A stretch of 64,000 nt of DNA, taken from NCBI RefSeq assembly GCF_009765365.1, contig NZ_VTOM01000004.1, positions 62,001 through 126,000 on the forward strand, given 5' to 3'. A program made the position numbers and the translations under genes. This DNA comes from Antarcticirhabdus aurantiaca. Its GTDB lineage: Bacteria > Pseudomonadota > Alphaproteobacteria > Rhizobiales > Rhizobiaceae. Of this stretch, positions 16,878-27,096 are shown piece after piece. The number at the start of each line of letters is the position of its first letter. Positions within the stretch are counted from its first letter, which is position 1. Under the pieces are notes generated by a model, which saw nothing but the letters and a program-made list of their open reading frames with translations, did no database searches and was not told the DNA's origin.

Positions 16878-17828
16878 TCAGTCCGCGACGAGTGCCGCGG
16901 CGGTGTGGTTGTCGGTGACGAGGATCGAGACGAAGCCGCCGAGCATGGCGGCGCGGATCGCCTCGACCTTGCGCTGGCCGCCGGCCACGCCGACGACGCG
17001 CGGGATCGCCGCGATCTCGGGCAGGTCGATGCCGATGATCCGCTCGTCGCAGGAGGAGCGGACCTGCCGGCCCTCGCGGTCGAAGAAGCGCAGGCCCATG
17101 TCGCCCACCGCCCCCGCTTCGCCGAGCTCGCGCAGCTCGGCCGGCTGCAGCCGGTTGCCGGAATCGGCGATCATCTGCGAGGGCTCCAGAGCCCCGATGC
17201 CGACGAGCGCCAGCGTCACGTCCTTGAACTGCGAGAGCGTCTCGCGCACGAACGGGTCCTGGATCAGGATCGCGCGCGCCTCGGCCGACTGGGTGAGGCC
17301 GGGCGCCGCGAGAAGCTGGGGCTTGGCCCCGGTGATCTGCGCCATGCGCAGCGTCAGGTGCGTCGCGTGCTTCTCCGCGCCCGGATTGCCCGTGCCGCCG
17401 AGGAGCTGGATGACGCGCGCCGCCGAGACGCGGGTCGGATGCAGGCTCTCCACCGTGCGCAGCAGCGAGGCGCTCCAGGAGGACAGGCCGATCACCTCCC
17501 CTTCCCGCAGCGAGGTCTCGACGAAATGGGCCGTCGCCGCGCCGATGGCGGTGAGGATCGAATCCTCGGAGTTCTCGCCCGCCTCCACCACGAAGGCCTC
17601 CGACAGGCCGTAGCGCTCGCGAAGCGCCGCTTCGAGGTCGAAGAAGGTGCCGCGCGGGGCGTGGATGGTGATGCGCACGAGGTCCTCCTCCTGCGCCCGC
17701 TTCAGGAGGCGCGAGATCGAGGCCTGGCTGATGCCGAGGCGCTTGGAGATGTCGGCCTGCGTCGCCTTTTCCAGGTAGTAGAGCTGCGCGACGCGCCCCA
17801 TCAGCCTCAGATCGTGGATGCGCGCCAA
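16878..17828 (-). CDS. SorC-family sugar-responsive transcriptional regulator
   Basis: A 316-residue regulator with an N-terminal helix-turn-helix at about residues 23-43 (TQADISKRLGISQASISRLL) and a SorC/DeoR-type sugar-phosphate-binding domain in the remaining 260 residues. The effector is normally a phosphorylated sugar, so the product of the FGGY kinase at 19905 is a good candidate. It is divergent from the transketolase operon; the 266-base gap holds a promoter and a TGAATA-AA-TATTCA palindrome (18068-18081) that it may bind. Co-directional with the SDR downstream. Confidence 0.9.
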   Translation of the reverse strand: MARIHDLRLMGRVAQLYYLEKATQADISKRLGISQASISRLLKRAQEEDLVRITIHAPRGTFFDLEAALRERYGLSEAFVVEAGENSEDSILTAIGAATAHFVETSLREGEVIGLSSWSASLLRTVESLHPTRVSAARVIQLLGGTGNPGAEKHATHLTLRMAQITGAKPQLLAAPGLTQSAEARAILIQDPFVRETLSQFKDVTLALVGIGALEPSQMIADSGNRLQPAELRELGEAGAVGDMGLRFFDREGRQVRSSCDERIIGIDLPEIAAIPRVVGVAGGQRKVEAIRAAMLGGFVSILVTDNHTAAALVAD

Positions 17829-18021
17829 GTCCCCGCCCCCCTTCGCCTGCCACCGCCCCGCCGGCCGGGCCGCGCGACGATGCTGTCGTGACTACCAGTC
17901 CTCGGCCGCCGGCAAAAGTCGCCCGGCCCGCGCGCAGGCGCGGCTCGGCGGCCGGATCGGGCGGCGAAAGGATCATCGAGCGGGCTTCTTCCGTCGGATG
18001 CAATGCACAACAGAACGGCAC

Positions 18022-18081
18022 TTGACACCCTTTAGAGCAGCCCATAGCCTGAATATCAATACATCACTGAATAAATATTCA
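18022..18081 (+). promoter_or_regulatory. Promoter and SorC-type operator of the carbohydrate operon
   Basis: TTGACA at 18022-18027, a 17-base spacer and TAGCCT at 18045-18050 form a good sigma-70 promoter. Downstream lies the AT-rich palindrome TGAATA-AA-TATTCA (18068-18081), with an extra half-site TGAATAT at 18050-18056 overlapping the -10. It stands out from the GC-rich surroundings and sits just before the transketolase start, the expected place for the divergent SorC regulator. Confidence 0.65.
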
Positions 18082-18094
18082 CGGAGCTGAGCTC

Positions 18095-18955
18095 ATGGGC
18101 CTTGCCCGAGCCGTCGCGCCCGATCCGGGACAAACGCGCCACCTGCCCCTCGACCCGGCCCGTCTCGCGGCCGAGGCGACCGAGGTCCGCAAGCGCATCA
18201 TCACCACGATCGGCCAGGCCGGGCTCGGCCATGTCGGCGGCGACCTGTCCGTCACCGACATTCTCGTGACGCTGTTCTTCAACGTCCTGAAGGTCGATCC
18301 GGCCGATCCCCTCAAGGCCGACCGCGACCGCTTCGTCCTGTCCAAGGGCCACTGCGCCGCCGCGCTCTACACCGTGCTCGCCCGCCGCGGCTTCTTTCCC
18401 GAAGCCGAGCTCGACACCTTCATGAAGCCCATGTCGCGCCTCAACGGCCACCCGAACCGCCGCAAGGTGCCGGGCGTCGAGGCGAACACCGGCCCGCTCG
18501 GCCACGGCCTGCCCATCGCACTCGGCGCGGCGCTCGGCTCGGCCGTGTCCGGCCAGCCCTTCCGCGCCTTCTGCGTCACCGGCGACGGCGAGCTGCAGGA
18601 AGGCTCGAACTGGGAGGCCGCGATGTTCGCCGGCCACCGCAGGCTCTCGAACCTCACCCTCATCGTCGACCGCAACGGCCTCCAGCAGGGCGCCAAGGTC
18701 GCCGACACCAACGACCTGTCGCCGCTCGGCGAGAAGTTCGCCGCCTTCGGCTGGGAGGTGCGCGACATCGACGGCCACGACCACGCCGCTCTCCTCGACG
18801 CGCTGTCGCGTCCGGGCGACGGCAAGCCCGTCTTCGTCCTCGCCCGCACCGTGAAGGGCAAGGGCGTCTCCTTCATGGAGCACGGCGTCGAGTGGCATCA
18901 CGGCGTGCCGACCGCCGACCAGATCGAGGCCGCCCTCAAGGAGCTCTCGGCATGA
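18095..18955 (+). CDS. Transketolase, N-terminal (thiamine-diphosphate) subunit
   Basis: A 286-residue protein equal to the N-terminal third of transketolase. It has GHVGGDLS near the start of the fold, KGHCAAALY, and the thiamine-diphosphate motif GDGELQEG followed about 25 residues later by DRNGLQ. Split transketolases of this kind occur in dedicated catabolic clusters as well as in anaerobes. Its partner follows with an ATGA overlap, so equal synthesis is expected. The operon then has an FGGY kinase, so the enzyme probably cleaves the phosphorylated ketose made by that kinase. ATG 18095 is closest to the promoter palindrome; the first 25 residues are not conserved. Confidence 0.92.
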   Translation: MGLARAVAPDPGQTRHLPLDPARLAAEATEVRKRIITTIGQAGLGHVGGDLSVTDILVTLFFNVLKVDPADPLKADRDRFVLSKGHCAAALYTVLARRGFFPEAELDTFMKPMSRLNGHPNRRKVPGVEANTGPLGHGLPIALGAALGSAVSGQPFRAFCVTGDGELQEGSNWEAAMFAGHRRLSNLTLIVDRNGLQQGAKVADTNDLSPLGEKFAAFGWEVRDIDGHDHAALLDALSRPGDGKPVFVLARTVKGKGVSFMEHGVEWHHGVPTADQIEAALKELSA

Positions 18956-19899
18956 GCGAGAAAACCGTCGCCTCCGGCCTCTTCGACTGCCGCAAGGCCT
19001 TCGCCGAGACGCTCGTGGAGCTCGCCCGCGAGGACGCGCGCATCGTCGCCGTCGTCAACGACTCGGTCGGCTCGTCCAACCTCAAGGCCTTCCAGAAGGA
19101 ATTTCCGGACCGGCTGATCAATGTCGGCATCGCCGAGCAGAACATGGTGGGCGTGTCCGCCGGCCTCGCCAATGCCGGCCTCGTGCCCTTCGTCTGCTGC
19201 GCCTCGCCCTTCCTGACGGGCCGCGCCATGGAGCAGGTGAAGGTCGACGCCGCCTATAACGGCTACCACATCGTGCTCTGCGGCATGAGCCCGGGCATGG
19301 CCTATGGCGAGCTGGGCCCGACGCACCACTCGATCGAGGACCTGCCCTGGATGCGGGCGATCCACGACCTGACCGTGCTCGTCCCCGCCGACCCGTTCCA
19401 GACCCGCGAAGCGGTGCGCTGGGCGGCCAGGGCCGACGGCCCCGTCTTCATGCGCGTCGGCCGCTACGCGGTTCCCGCCGTCTCCGACGAGGCCGCCGGC
19501 TTTGCGGTCGGCCGGGCCGACGAGCTGCATGCCGGCTCCGACGTCACCATCGTCGCTACCGGCACGCTGGTTTCGCGCGCCGTCGAGGCGGCGAAGGCCC
19601 TCAAGGCCGACGGCATCGAGGCCCGCGTCCTCAACGTGTCCTCGCTCAGCCCCATCGACGCGGACGCCCTGATCCGCGCGGCGAAGGAAACCCGCGGCAT
19701 CGTCACCGCCGAGGAAGGCGTGCCCCAGGGCGGGCTCGGCGGCGCCGTCGCCGAGATCGTCGGGCAGAACCATCCGGTGAAGCTGCGCATCCTCGGCGTC
19801 ACCAGCTTCGCGCCGACGGGCGACGCATCCTTCCTTCTCGACCATTTCGGGCTGAACGCGGCCGGCATCGCCGCGGCGGCCCGCGAGCTGGCGGCCTGA
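18952..19899 (+). CDS. Transketolase, C-terminal (pyrimidine-binding) subunit
   Basis: A 315-residue protein holding the pyrimidine-binding and C-terminal domains of transketolase. The INVGIAEQNMVGVSAGLA segment carries the conserved catalytic glutamate that activates thiamine diphosphate, and GPTHHSIEDL follows. It starts within the stop of the N-terminal subunit gene (ATGA), so the two subunits are translationally coupled. Together they would transfer a two-carbon unit from a ketose phosphate to an aldose phosphate. Close split relatives are the apulose-4-phosphate transketolase subunits and 1-deoxyxylulose-type homologues; which is nearer cannot be told by eye. Confidence 0.92.
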   Translation: MSEKTVASGLFDCRKAFAETLVELAREDARIVAVVNDSVGSSNLKAFQKEFPDRLINVGIAEQNMVGVSAGLANAGLVPFVCCASPFLTGRAMEQVKVDAAYNGYHIVLCGMSPGMAYGELGPTHHSIEDLPWMRAIHDLTVLVPADPFQTREAVRWAARADGPVFMRVGRYAVPAVSDEAAGFAVGRADELHAGSDVTIVATGTLVSRAVEAAKALKADGIEARVLNVSSLSPIDADALIRAAKETRGIVTAEEGVPQGGLGGAVAEIVGQNHPVKLRILGVTSFAPTGDASFLLDHFGLNAAGIAAAARELAA

Positions 19900-19904
19900 C
19901 AGCC

Positions 19905-21461
19905 ATGAGCGCCGCGCCCGACCTGATCCTCGCCGTCGACCAGGGCACCAGCTCGACCAAGTGCCTCGTCCTGGACCGGACCGGCGCGGTCGTCGGGCAG
20001 GGCTCGGCCATGCTCGGCGAGAGCTGCCCGCGGCCGGGCTGGGTCGAGCAGGATCCGGAGGCGATCTGGGCGAGCGTCGCCGCGGCCGTCGCCGCGACCT
20101 TCGCGGGTGGCCTCGATCCGGCGCGGGTCGCCGGCGTCGGCTTCTCGACGCAGCGCGAATCGATGCTCCTCTGGGACAAGGCAACGGGACATGCCGTCTC
20201 GCCGCTCCTGTCCTGGCAGGACCAGCGCACCAAGGCGCTGGCGCAGGACATCGGGACACCGGTCGTTCGCGAGGCCGTGCGCCGGATCAGCGGCCTGCCG
20301 CTCGACCCGATGTTCTCGGCCCTCAAGGCGCGCTGGCTCCTCGACGCCCACGATCCGGACCGCACCCGCTCGACGGCCGGCGAGCTGGCGCTCGGCACGG
20401 TGGATTCCTGGATCCTCTTCCGTCTCGGTGGCGGCCACGTCACCGAGATCGGCAACGCCTCGCGCACCCAGCTCCTCGACACCGCGGCCGGCACCTGGTC
20501 GCCCGAGCTCTGCGAGATCTTCGGCGTGCCGATGGCGGCGCTGCCGCAGATCCTGCCCTCGACCGGCCCCTTCCCCGCGATCCGGAGCCTCGCGCCCCTG
20601 CGCGACGGAACGCCCGTCCTCTCCGTCATGGGCGACTCGCATGCAGCGCTCTTCGGCCAGGGCGGGTTCTCGCCCGGCACGGTGAAGGCGACCTTCGGCA
20701 CGGGCTCCTCGGTCATGGGCCTCGTCGGCTCGAACACCGACCGGCTCGACCCCGGCACCTGCCTCACCGTCGGCTGGCAGATCGGGGGCGAGGCCCCGGC
20801 GCTCGCCGCCGAGGGCAACATCCGCTCGGCCGGCGCCACGTTGCGCTGGCTCGCCGACCTCTTCGGCCTGTCGGTCGACGCCCTCGTCACCGAGGGCTTG
20901 GACGCGCCGGCCGGCTCCGGCGTCCACCTCGTTCCCGCCTTCAACGGCCTCGGCGCGCCCTACTGGGACGACGAGGCGGAAGGCGTGATCACCGGCTTCA
21001 AGCTCGGCACGGCGCGCGCCGCGCTCGCCCGCGCCGCGGTGGAGTCGATCCCGCACCAGGTCGCCGATGTCGTCGCCTCGGTGGAGCGAACGACGGGCGC
21101 CCGCGTCGCGTCGCTCTTCGCCGACGGCGGCCCCTCGGCCAACGACCGGCTGATGCAGATGATGGCGGACCTCGCCGGCCTCACCGTCCTGCGCGCGCCC
21201 GTCGCCGGCCTTTCGGCGCTCGGCGTCGCCCACATGGCGGGCCTGTCGGCCGGCTTCTGGGACATCGCCGCGCTCGCGGCCACCGACCGCCGGCACGTCG
21301 CCTTCCGTCCCGCGGCTCCCGAGGCCGGGCGCCTCGCCGCGCGCACCGACTGGGCGCGGGCGGTGGCGCGCGCCCGGCTCCGCCCCGTAGCAGTGGCGGC
21401 CGGCATCAACCAATCCGCGTCGCCGGCCGGCAACGTCGCGCCCCTGCGGGCGGCGGGCTGA
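19905..21461 (+). CDS. FGGY-family carbohydrate kinase
   Basis: A 518-residue sugar kinase. The phosphate-1 motif DQGTSSTK is at residues 12-19, the substrate loop includes STQRESMLLWD, and the ATP-side glycines lie in TFGTGSSVMGL and FADGGPSAND. Length and motifs place it between glycerol kinase and xylulokinase; the GTGSSVMGLVG segment is typical of the FGGY group acting on ketoses or polyols. It follows the transketolase pair by five bases. Expected product is a ketose phosphate used by the transketolase. Substrate might be xylulose, ribulose, erythrulose or apulose; sequence reading does not decide. Confidence 0.88.
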   Translation: MSAAPDLILAVDQGTSSTKCLVLDRTGAVVGQGSAMLGESCPRPGWVEQDPEAIWASVAAAVAATFAGGLDPARVAGVGFSTQRESMLLWDKATGHAVSPLLSWQDQRTKALAQDIGTPVVREAVRRISGLPLDPMFSALKARWLLDAHDPDRTRSTAGELALGTVDSWILFRLGGGHVTEIGNASRTQLLDTAAGTWSPELCEIFGVPMAALPQILPSTGPFPAIRSLAPLRDGTPVLSVMGDSHAALFGQGGFSPGTVKATFGTGSSVMGLVGSNTDRLDPGTCLTVGWQIGGEAPALAAEGNIRSAGATLRWLADLFGLSVDALVTEGLDAPAGSGVHLVPAFNGLGAPYWDDEAEGVITGFKLGTARAALARAAVESIPHQVADVVASVERTTGARVASLFADGGPSANDRLMQMMADLAGLTVLRAPVAGLSALGVAHMAGLSAGFWDIAALAATDRRHVAFRPAAPEAGRLAARTDWARAVARARLRPVAVAAGINQSASPAGNVAPLRAAG

Positions 21462-21493
21462 GCCTGACGGCGGCGAAACGGGAGGACACGTCC

Positions 21494-22474
21494 TTGAGCA
21501 CCACGACCACCGAGAAGCCCGCGGCTGAGCGACGCGTCCCCAGGATCGACTTCGGCGGCGTCGCCGGGCCGCTGATCGGCCTCGTTCTCCTGTGCATCGG
21601 CTTCGCACTGGCCTCCGAATACTTCCTGTCGGTGCGCAACGCGCTGAACATCCTCGATCAGGTGACGGTGCTCGGCATCCTCGCCATCGGCATGACCATG
21701 GTGATCGTCATCGGCGGCATCGACCTGTCGGTCGGCTCGGTGCTGGCGCTCTCGATGATGATGATGGGCTGGCTCGCCAAGACCGCCGGCCTGCCGCTCC
21801 CGGTCGCGATGATCCTCGGCGTCGCCACGGGCGCGGCCTGCGGCCTCGTCTCGGGCCTCCTCGTCACGCTCGCGCGCCTGCCGCCCTTCATCGCGACGCT
21901 CGCCGTCATGTCGGTGACGCGGGGCCTTGCCAACATCCTCACCGACGGGCGCCAGATCGTCGGCTATCCCGACTGGTTCACCAACCTCGCCACCATCCGC
22001 CACCTCGGCTTCTTTTCCGTCACGGTGACGGTCTTCGTCGTCCTGATGGTGATCGCCGGCGTCTTCCTGCGCTACCGCGCGACGGGGCGGAACCTCTTCG
22101 CCATCGGCGGCAATCCGGAGGTCGCGCGCCTCGCCGGCATCGACGTGCGCCGCTACACGATCCTCACCTACGTCGCGGCCGGAGCGCTCGCGGGCGTCGC
22201 GGCCGTCACCATGGCGGCGCGCCTCAACTCCTCGCAGCCGAGCGCCGGCCTCGGCATCGAGCTCGACACGATCGCGGCCGTCGTCATCGGCGGGGCGAGT
22301 CTGGCCGGCGGCGTCGGCTCGGTCGCCGGCACGCTGATCGGCGTCCTCATCATCGGCGTCCTGCGCAACGGGCTCAACCTCGTCGGCGTCTCGCCCTTCT
22401 TCCAGATGGTGGTCATCGGCTCGGTGATCGCGCTCGCCGTCGCCTTCGACACGCTCGGCCGCCATCGGAAGTGA
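21494..22474 (+). CDS. Ribose-type sugar ABC transporter permease (RbsC family)
   Basis: A 326-residue integral membrane protein with about nine hydrophobic segments and the family motifs GGIDLSVGSVLALS and NPEVARLAGIDVRR, the latter being the cytoplasmic coupling loop. The start is TTG at 21494, decided by a perfect GGAGGA at 21481-21486 seven bases before it and by the frame; no ATG is available before the first membrane segment. It forms the channel for the binding protein at 22552 and the double ATPase at 23586. The gene order permease-binding protein-ATPase differs from the usual binding protein-ATPase-permease. Confidence 0.92.
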   Translation: MSTTTTEKPAAERRVPRIDFGGVAGPLIGLVLLCIGFALASEYFLSVRNALNILDQVTVLGILAIGMTMVIVIGGIDLSVGSVLALSMMMMGWLAKTAGLPLPVAMILGVATGAACGLVSGLLVTLARLPPFIATLAVMSVTRGLANILTDGRQIVGYPDWFTNLATIRHLGFFSVTVTVFVVLMVIAGVFLRYRATGRNLFAIGGNPEVARLAGIDVRRYTILTYVAAGALAGVAAVTMAARLNSSQPSAGLGIELDTIAAVVIGGASLAGGVGSVAGTLIGVLIIGVLRNGLNLVGVSPFFQMVVIGSVIALAVAFDTLGRHRK

Positions 22475-22483
22475 ACCCCGTCC

Positions 22484-22504
22484 GGCGGGGCGAGGCGCCC
22501 CGCC
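22484..22504. other. Intercistronic hairpin before the sugar-binding protein gene
   Basis: GGCGGGGCG-AGG-CGCCCCGCC is a perfect 9-bp stem, ten bases after the permease stop and 48 bases before the binding-protein start. It has no T-tract. Such hairpins often protect the downstream message of a highly needed binding protein from 5' decay or processing; this role is inferred. Confidence 0.5.
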
Positions 22505-22551
22505 GTTCACTCAACCATCGCCTTGTCCAACTGAGCAACGGGAGGAACCAC

Positions 22552-23484
22552 ATGCTCAAGTCTCTCACCACGATCGCCGCGACGCTCGCGGTCTCCACCG
22601 CCCTCTTCGCGGGCGCGGCTTCCGCGCAGGAAGCGAAGACGATCGGCCTCGCCGTCGCCAACCTCCAGGCCGACTTCTTCAACCAGATCAAGCAGTCGGT
22701 GGAGAAGGAAGCACAGGCCAAGGGCATCGAGGTCATCACGGTGGACGCGGGCGGCGATTCCGCCACGCAGGTCAGCCAGATCCAGGACCTCATCACCCGC
22801 GACGTCGACGCCATCATCTACATCCCGGCCGGCGCGACCGCCGCGAGCGTCCCCGTCCAGGCCGCCAAGGCCGCCAACATCCCGGTGGTCGCCGTCGACC
22901 GCAACCCGCCGGACGCCCCCGCCGACACCTTCATCGCCACCGACAGCGTCGCGGCGGCCGAGGAGCTCGGCAACTTCGTCTGCAAGACCACCGGCGGCAA
23001 GGGCCGCCTCGCCGAGATCCAGGGCCAGATCGGCACGACGCCCCAGATCGACCGCGACGAGGGCTTCGCCAAGGCGATGGCCAACTGCCCGGGCATCGAG
23101 GAGGTCGCCAAGCAGGCGAGCAACCAGTGGGCCCAGGACGAGGGCTTCAACATCGCCCAGGCGATGATCCAGCGCGACCCCGAGATCACCATCTTCTGGG
23201 GCCAGGCCGACGCGCTCGCGCTCGGCGCCGCGCAGGCGGCCAAGGTCGGCAACCTGACCGACGTGGTCGTGGTCGGCTTCGACGGCGACGTGGCGGGGCT
23301 CGAGGCCGTGCAGTCCGGCACGCTGACCGCCACCATGACGCAGCAGACCCAGCTCATGGGCCGCCTCGCGCTCGACTCGGCGATCAAGCTCGCGAGCGGC
23401 GAGAGCGTGCCGGCCATGCAGCTCCAGCCGGCGACGCTCACCACCAAGGAGAACGTCGAGCCCTTCCTGACCGAGCATCCCTGA
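22552..23484 (+). CDS. Sugar ABC transporter substrate-binding protein (ribose/RbsB type)
   Basis: A 310-residue periplasmic protein. The signal peptide is at residues 1-25, ending AGAASAQE, and the mature protein is a Peripla_BP_4 fold: KTIGLAVANLQADFFNQI at the start, the DVDAIIYIPAGATAA turn, and VVGFDGDVAGLEAV near the C-terminus, which lines the ligand site in ribose-type proteins. GGAGGA nine bases upstream supports ATG 22552. A hairpin precedes the gene and two follow it, consistent with separate high expression. Ligand is a monosaccharide or polyol, probably the substrate of the SDR and kinase in this operon. Confidence 0.92.
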   Translation: MLKSLTTIAATLAVSTALFAGAASAQEAKTIGLAVANLQADFFNQIKQSVEKEAQAKGIEVITVDAGGDSATQVSQIQDLITRDVDAIIYIPAGATAASVPVQAAKAANIPVVAVDRNPPDAPADTFIATDSVAAAEELGNFVCKTTGGKGRLAEIQGQIGTTPQIDRDEGFAKAMANCPGIEEVAKQASNQWAQDEGFNIAQAMIQRDPEITIFWGQADALALGAAQAAKVGNLTDVVVVGFDGDVAGLEAVQSGTLTATMTQQTQLMGRLALDSAIKLASGESVPAMQLQPATLTTKENVEPFLTEHP

Positions 23485-23490
23485 TCCGGG

Positions 23491-23551
23491 CGGCCGGGGT
23501 TCGCCCCCGGCCGACCTTTCCGGGCCGGCGGGACCTCCCTGCCGCCGGCCC
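23491..23551. terminator. Two consecutive hairpins after the sugar-binding protein gene
   Basis: The first stem is CGGCCGGGG/CCCCGGCCG (23491-23513, loop TTCGC); the second is GGGCCGGCGG/CCGCCGGCCC (23522-23551, ten-base loop). Neither is followed by a T-run. They may attenuate the transcript so the binding protein is made in excess over the ATPase. Confidence 0.5.
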
Positions 23552-23585
23552 GCCTCTTCGCCTGATCCGCCCCGGAGACCCCATC

Positions 23586-25106
<1,521 letters not shown>

Positions 25107-25146
25107 TCGCTTGGCGCGCCGCCCCCTTTTCAACGGAACTCATCCC

Positions 25147-25911
25147 ATGAAGCTCTTCGACCTGTCGGGCGAGACCGCCCTCGTCACCGGCGCCGGCTCG
25201 GGCATCGGCCAGGCCATCGCCGTGGGCCTCGCGCAGGCCGGCGCCGACGTCGCCTGCCTCGACCGCGCCGGCTCCCCCGGCCTGTCCGAGACCGTCTCCC
25301 AGATCGAGGCCGCCGGCAGGCGGGCGCTCGCGCTCGAAGCCGACGTGCGCGACGGTGCGGAGGTCGAGGCGGCCGTCCAGCGCACCGAGTCCGAACTCGG
25401 GCCCCTCACCCTCGCCGTCAACGCCGCGGGCATCGCCAACGCGACCGCCGCCGAGGAGATGGGCGAGGACCAGTGGCGCCACATGCTGGACGTCAACCTC
25501 ACCGGCCTCTTCCTGTGCTGCCAGGCGGAAGGGCGCGCGATGCTTCGGAACGGCCGCGGCTCGATCGTCAACATCGCCTCGATGTCCGGCTCGATCGTCA
25601 ACCGGGGCCTCCTCCAGGCGCACTACAACACCTCCAAGGCAGGCGTCATCCACCTGTCGAAGAGCCTCGCCATGGAATGGGCGGAGCGCGGCATCCGCGT
25701 CAACGCGATCAGCCCCGGCTACACGCTGACCCCGATGAACCTGCGTCCCGAGGTCGCCGAGCAGCGCAAGATCTTCGAGGAAACGACGCCGCTCGCCCGC
25801 ATGGCGACCGTCGACGAGATGGTCGGCCCCGCCGTCTTCCTGTCGAGCCGCGCCGCCTCCTTCGTCACCGGCCACGACCTCGTCGTCGACGGCGGCTTCG
25901 TCTGCTGGTGA
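25147..25911 (+). CDS. Short-chain dehydrogenase/reductase, second copy in the carbohydrate module
   Basis: A 254-residue classical SDR with the cofactor motif TGAGSGIGQ at residues 14-22, an acidic end of the second strand (CLDRAG, Asp39) that favours NAD, NAAG at 92-95 and catalytic S147, Y160, K164 (YNTSK). The C-terminus ends ITGHDLVVDGGFVCW in the usual way. It begins 40 bases after the ATPase stop, so it belongs to the importer operon. A role in oxidising the imported alditol to a ketose, or an interconversion of epimers with the other SDRs here, is plausible. It is not a close duplicate of the SDRs at 16001 or 26175. Confidence 0.88.
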   Translation: MKLFDLSGETALVTGAGSGIGQAIAVGLAQAGADVACLDRAGSPGLSETVSQIEAAGRRALALEADVRDGAEVEAAVQRTESELGPLTLAVNAAGIANATAAEEMGEDQWRHMLDVNLTGLFLCCQAEGRAMLRNGRGSIVNIASMSGSIVNRGLLQAHYNTSKAGVIHLSKSLAMEWAERGIRVNAISPGYTLTPMNLRPEVAEQRKIFEETTPLARMATVDEMVGPAVFLSSRAASFVTGHDLVVDGGFVCW

Positions 25912-26174
25912 GAGGCTCCGCCTAGAGCCCGGTTCGGCGGAGCCGACCCCTCGTCGGTCAGGAACTTCGCCGAAACGCCTTGCGGCGCAGGGGCGCGCTG
26001 GCGGCCTCGGCGTCGCGAGCAGACGTGGCGCGTCCGCGACGTCGCGATCGCGCGCGGTCTCTTCCGGGATGTCTGCCAGGACGGTTCGCGCGCTTGATCC
26101 GGCGGAGCTCTTCGGACACACCGACAACGCGGCGGCGGGCTCCGCGCGCGCGGAACTTCAAGGGGGACGCAGAC

Positions 26175-26957
26175 ATGACGCAGGCCAGCGAGCGGATGCG
26201 GCGGTTCGATCTGTCCGGCCGGACCGTCCTGGTCACCGGGGCCAGCCGCGGCATCGGTGCGGCCCTGTCGCTCGCGATGGCGGAGGCGGGCGCCTCGCTG
26301 GTTCTGGGCGCGCGCAAGATCGCGGATCTCGAAGAAACGGCCGAAGCGGCGACGGCGGCCGGCGCGGCGGTCCTGCCGGTCGCGCTGGACGTCACGGCGA
26401 TCCCGACCATCGAGGACGCCGTCCGCGCCGCGACCGAGCGCTTCGGCCGGCTCGACGTCCTCCTCAACAATGCCGGCGTCGAGGAGGTCCGGCCGAGCTT
26501 CGAGGTCGACGAGGCGCTCTGGGACCGCATCCTCGACACCAACCTCAAGGGCGCCTTCTTCGCGGCGCAGGCGGCCGGAAAGGCCATGCGCGCGGGCGGG
26601 GGCGGGAGCATCGTCAACATGGCCTCGCTGACCTCGATGGTCGGCGTGCCGACGGCGGTTCCCTACGGCTCGTCGAAGTCCGGCCTTCTCGGCATGACGC
26701 GGGCGCTGGCAGTGGAATGGGCGCCCTTCGGCATCCGCGTCAACGCGATCGCGCCCGGCTACTTCCGCACCGCCATGACCGACGTGTTCTACGAGAACGC
26801 GGCCTGGCAGGAGCGCATGCTCGGCCGCATCCCGCTCGGCCGCTTCGGCGCGCTGGACGACCTCGCCGGCGCCGCGCAGTTCCTGGCGAGCGACGCTTCC
26901 GCCTACATGACCGGCCAGTGCATCGCGATCGATGGCGGGTTCCTGGCCTCGATCTGA
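26175..26957 (+). CDS. Short-chain dehydrogenase/reductase, third copy in the region
   Basis: A 260-residue classical SDR: TGASRGIG (21-28), NNAG (98-101), S151, Y164 and K168, and the C-terminal TGQCIAIDGGFLASI. The chosen ATG 26175 follows AAGGGGGA at a suitable distance; an in-frame start 65 codons earlier gives a basic, Arg-rich tail with no SDR homology and is rejected. A 263-base stretch without a recognised gene separates it from the SDR at 25147, so it may have its own promoter. The neighbour downstream (27097) begins a different operon. Second-strand end (GARKIADL) suggests NADP rather than NAD. Confidence 0.88.
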   Translation: MTQASERMRRFDLSGRTVLVTGASRGIGAALSLAMAEAGASLVLGARKIADLEETAEAATAAGAAVLPVALDVTAIPTIEDAVRAATERFGRLDVLLNNAGVEEVRPSFEVDEALWDRILDTNLKGAFFAAQAAGKAMRAGGGGSIVNMASLTSMVGVPTAVPYGSSKSGLLGMTRALAVEWAPFGIRVNAIAPGYFRTAMTDVFYENAAWQERMLGRIPLGRFGALDDLAGAAQFLASDASAYMTGQCIAIDGGFLASI

Positions 26958-27030
26958 GGCTTTGCCCGTCGCCGACGACGAAGTGCCGCCAATTTGGGCT
27001 TGCGCTCGTCCTGCAGCTCGATCAAGCATG

Positions 27031-27050
27031 TTGTATGGACTTGTATGGAC
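27031..27050. promoter_or_regulatory. Tandem 10-bp repeat upstream of the polyamine-type ABC operon
   Basis: TTGTATGGAC occurs twice without a gap, 47 bases before the GTG start of the ATPase gene. The half TTGTAT resembles half-sites of HutC/GntR regulators. A HutC-like regulator is encoded in the same operon (33662), so this is a candidate autoregulatory operator. Confidence 0.45.
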
Positions 27051-27096
27051 CGGACATGACGACCGAGGTTCCCCACTCGCGTGAGCGAGGCCGGGC

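Noticed and set aside
25980-26174. N-terminal extension of 65 codons on the SDR at 26175
   Set aside because: Basic Arg-rich sequence without homology, and a good ribosome site precedes ATG 26175.
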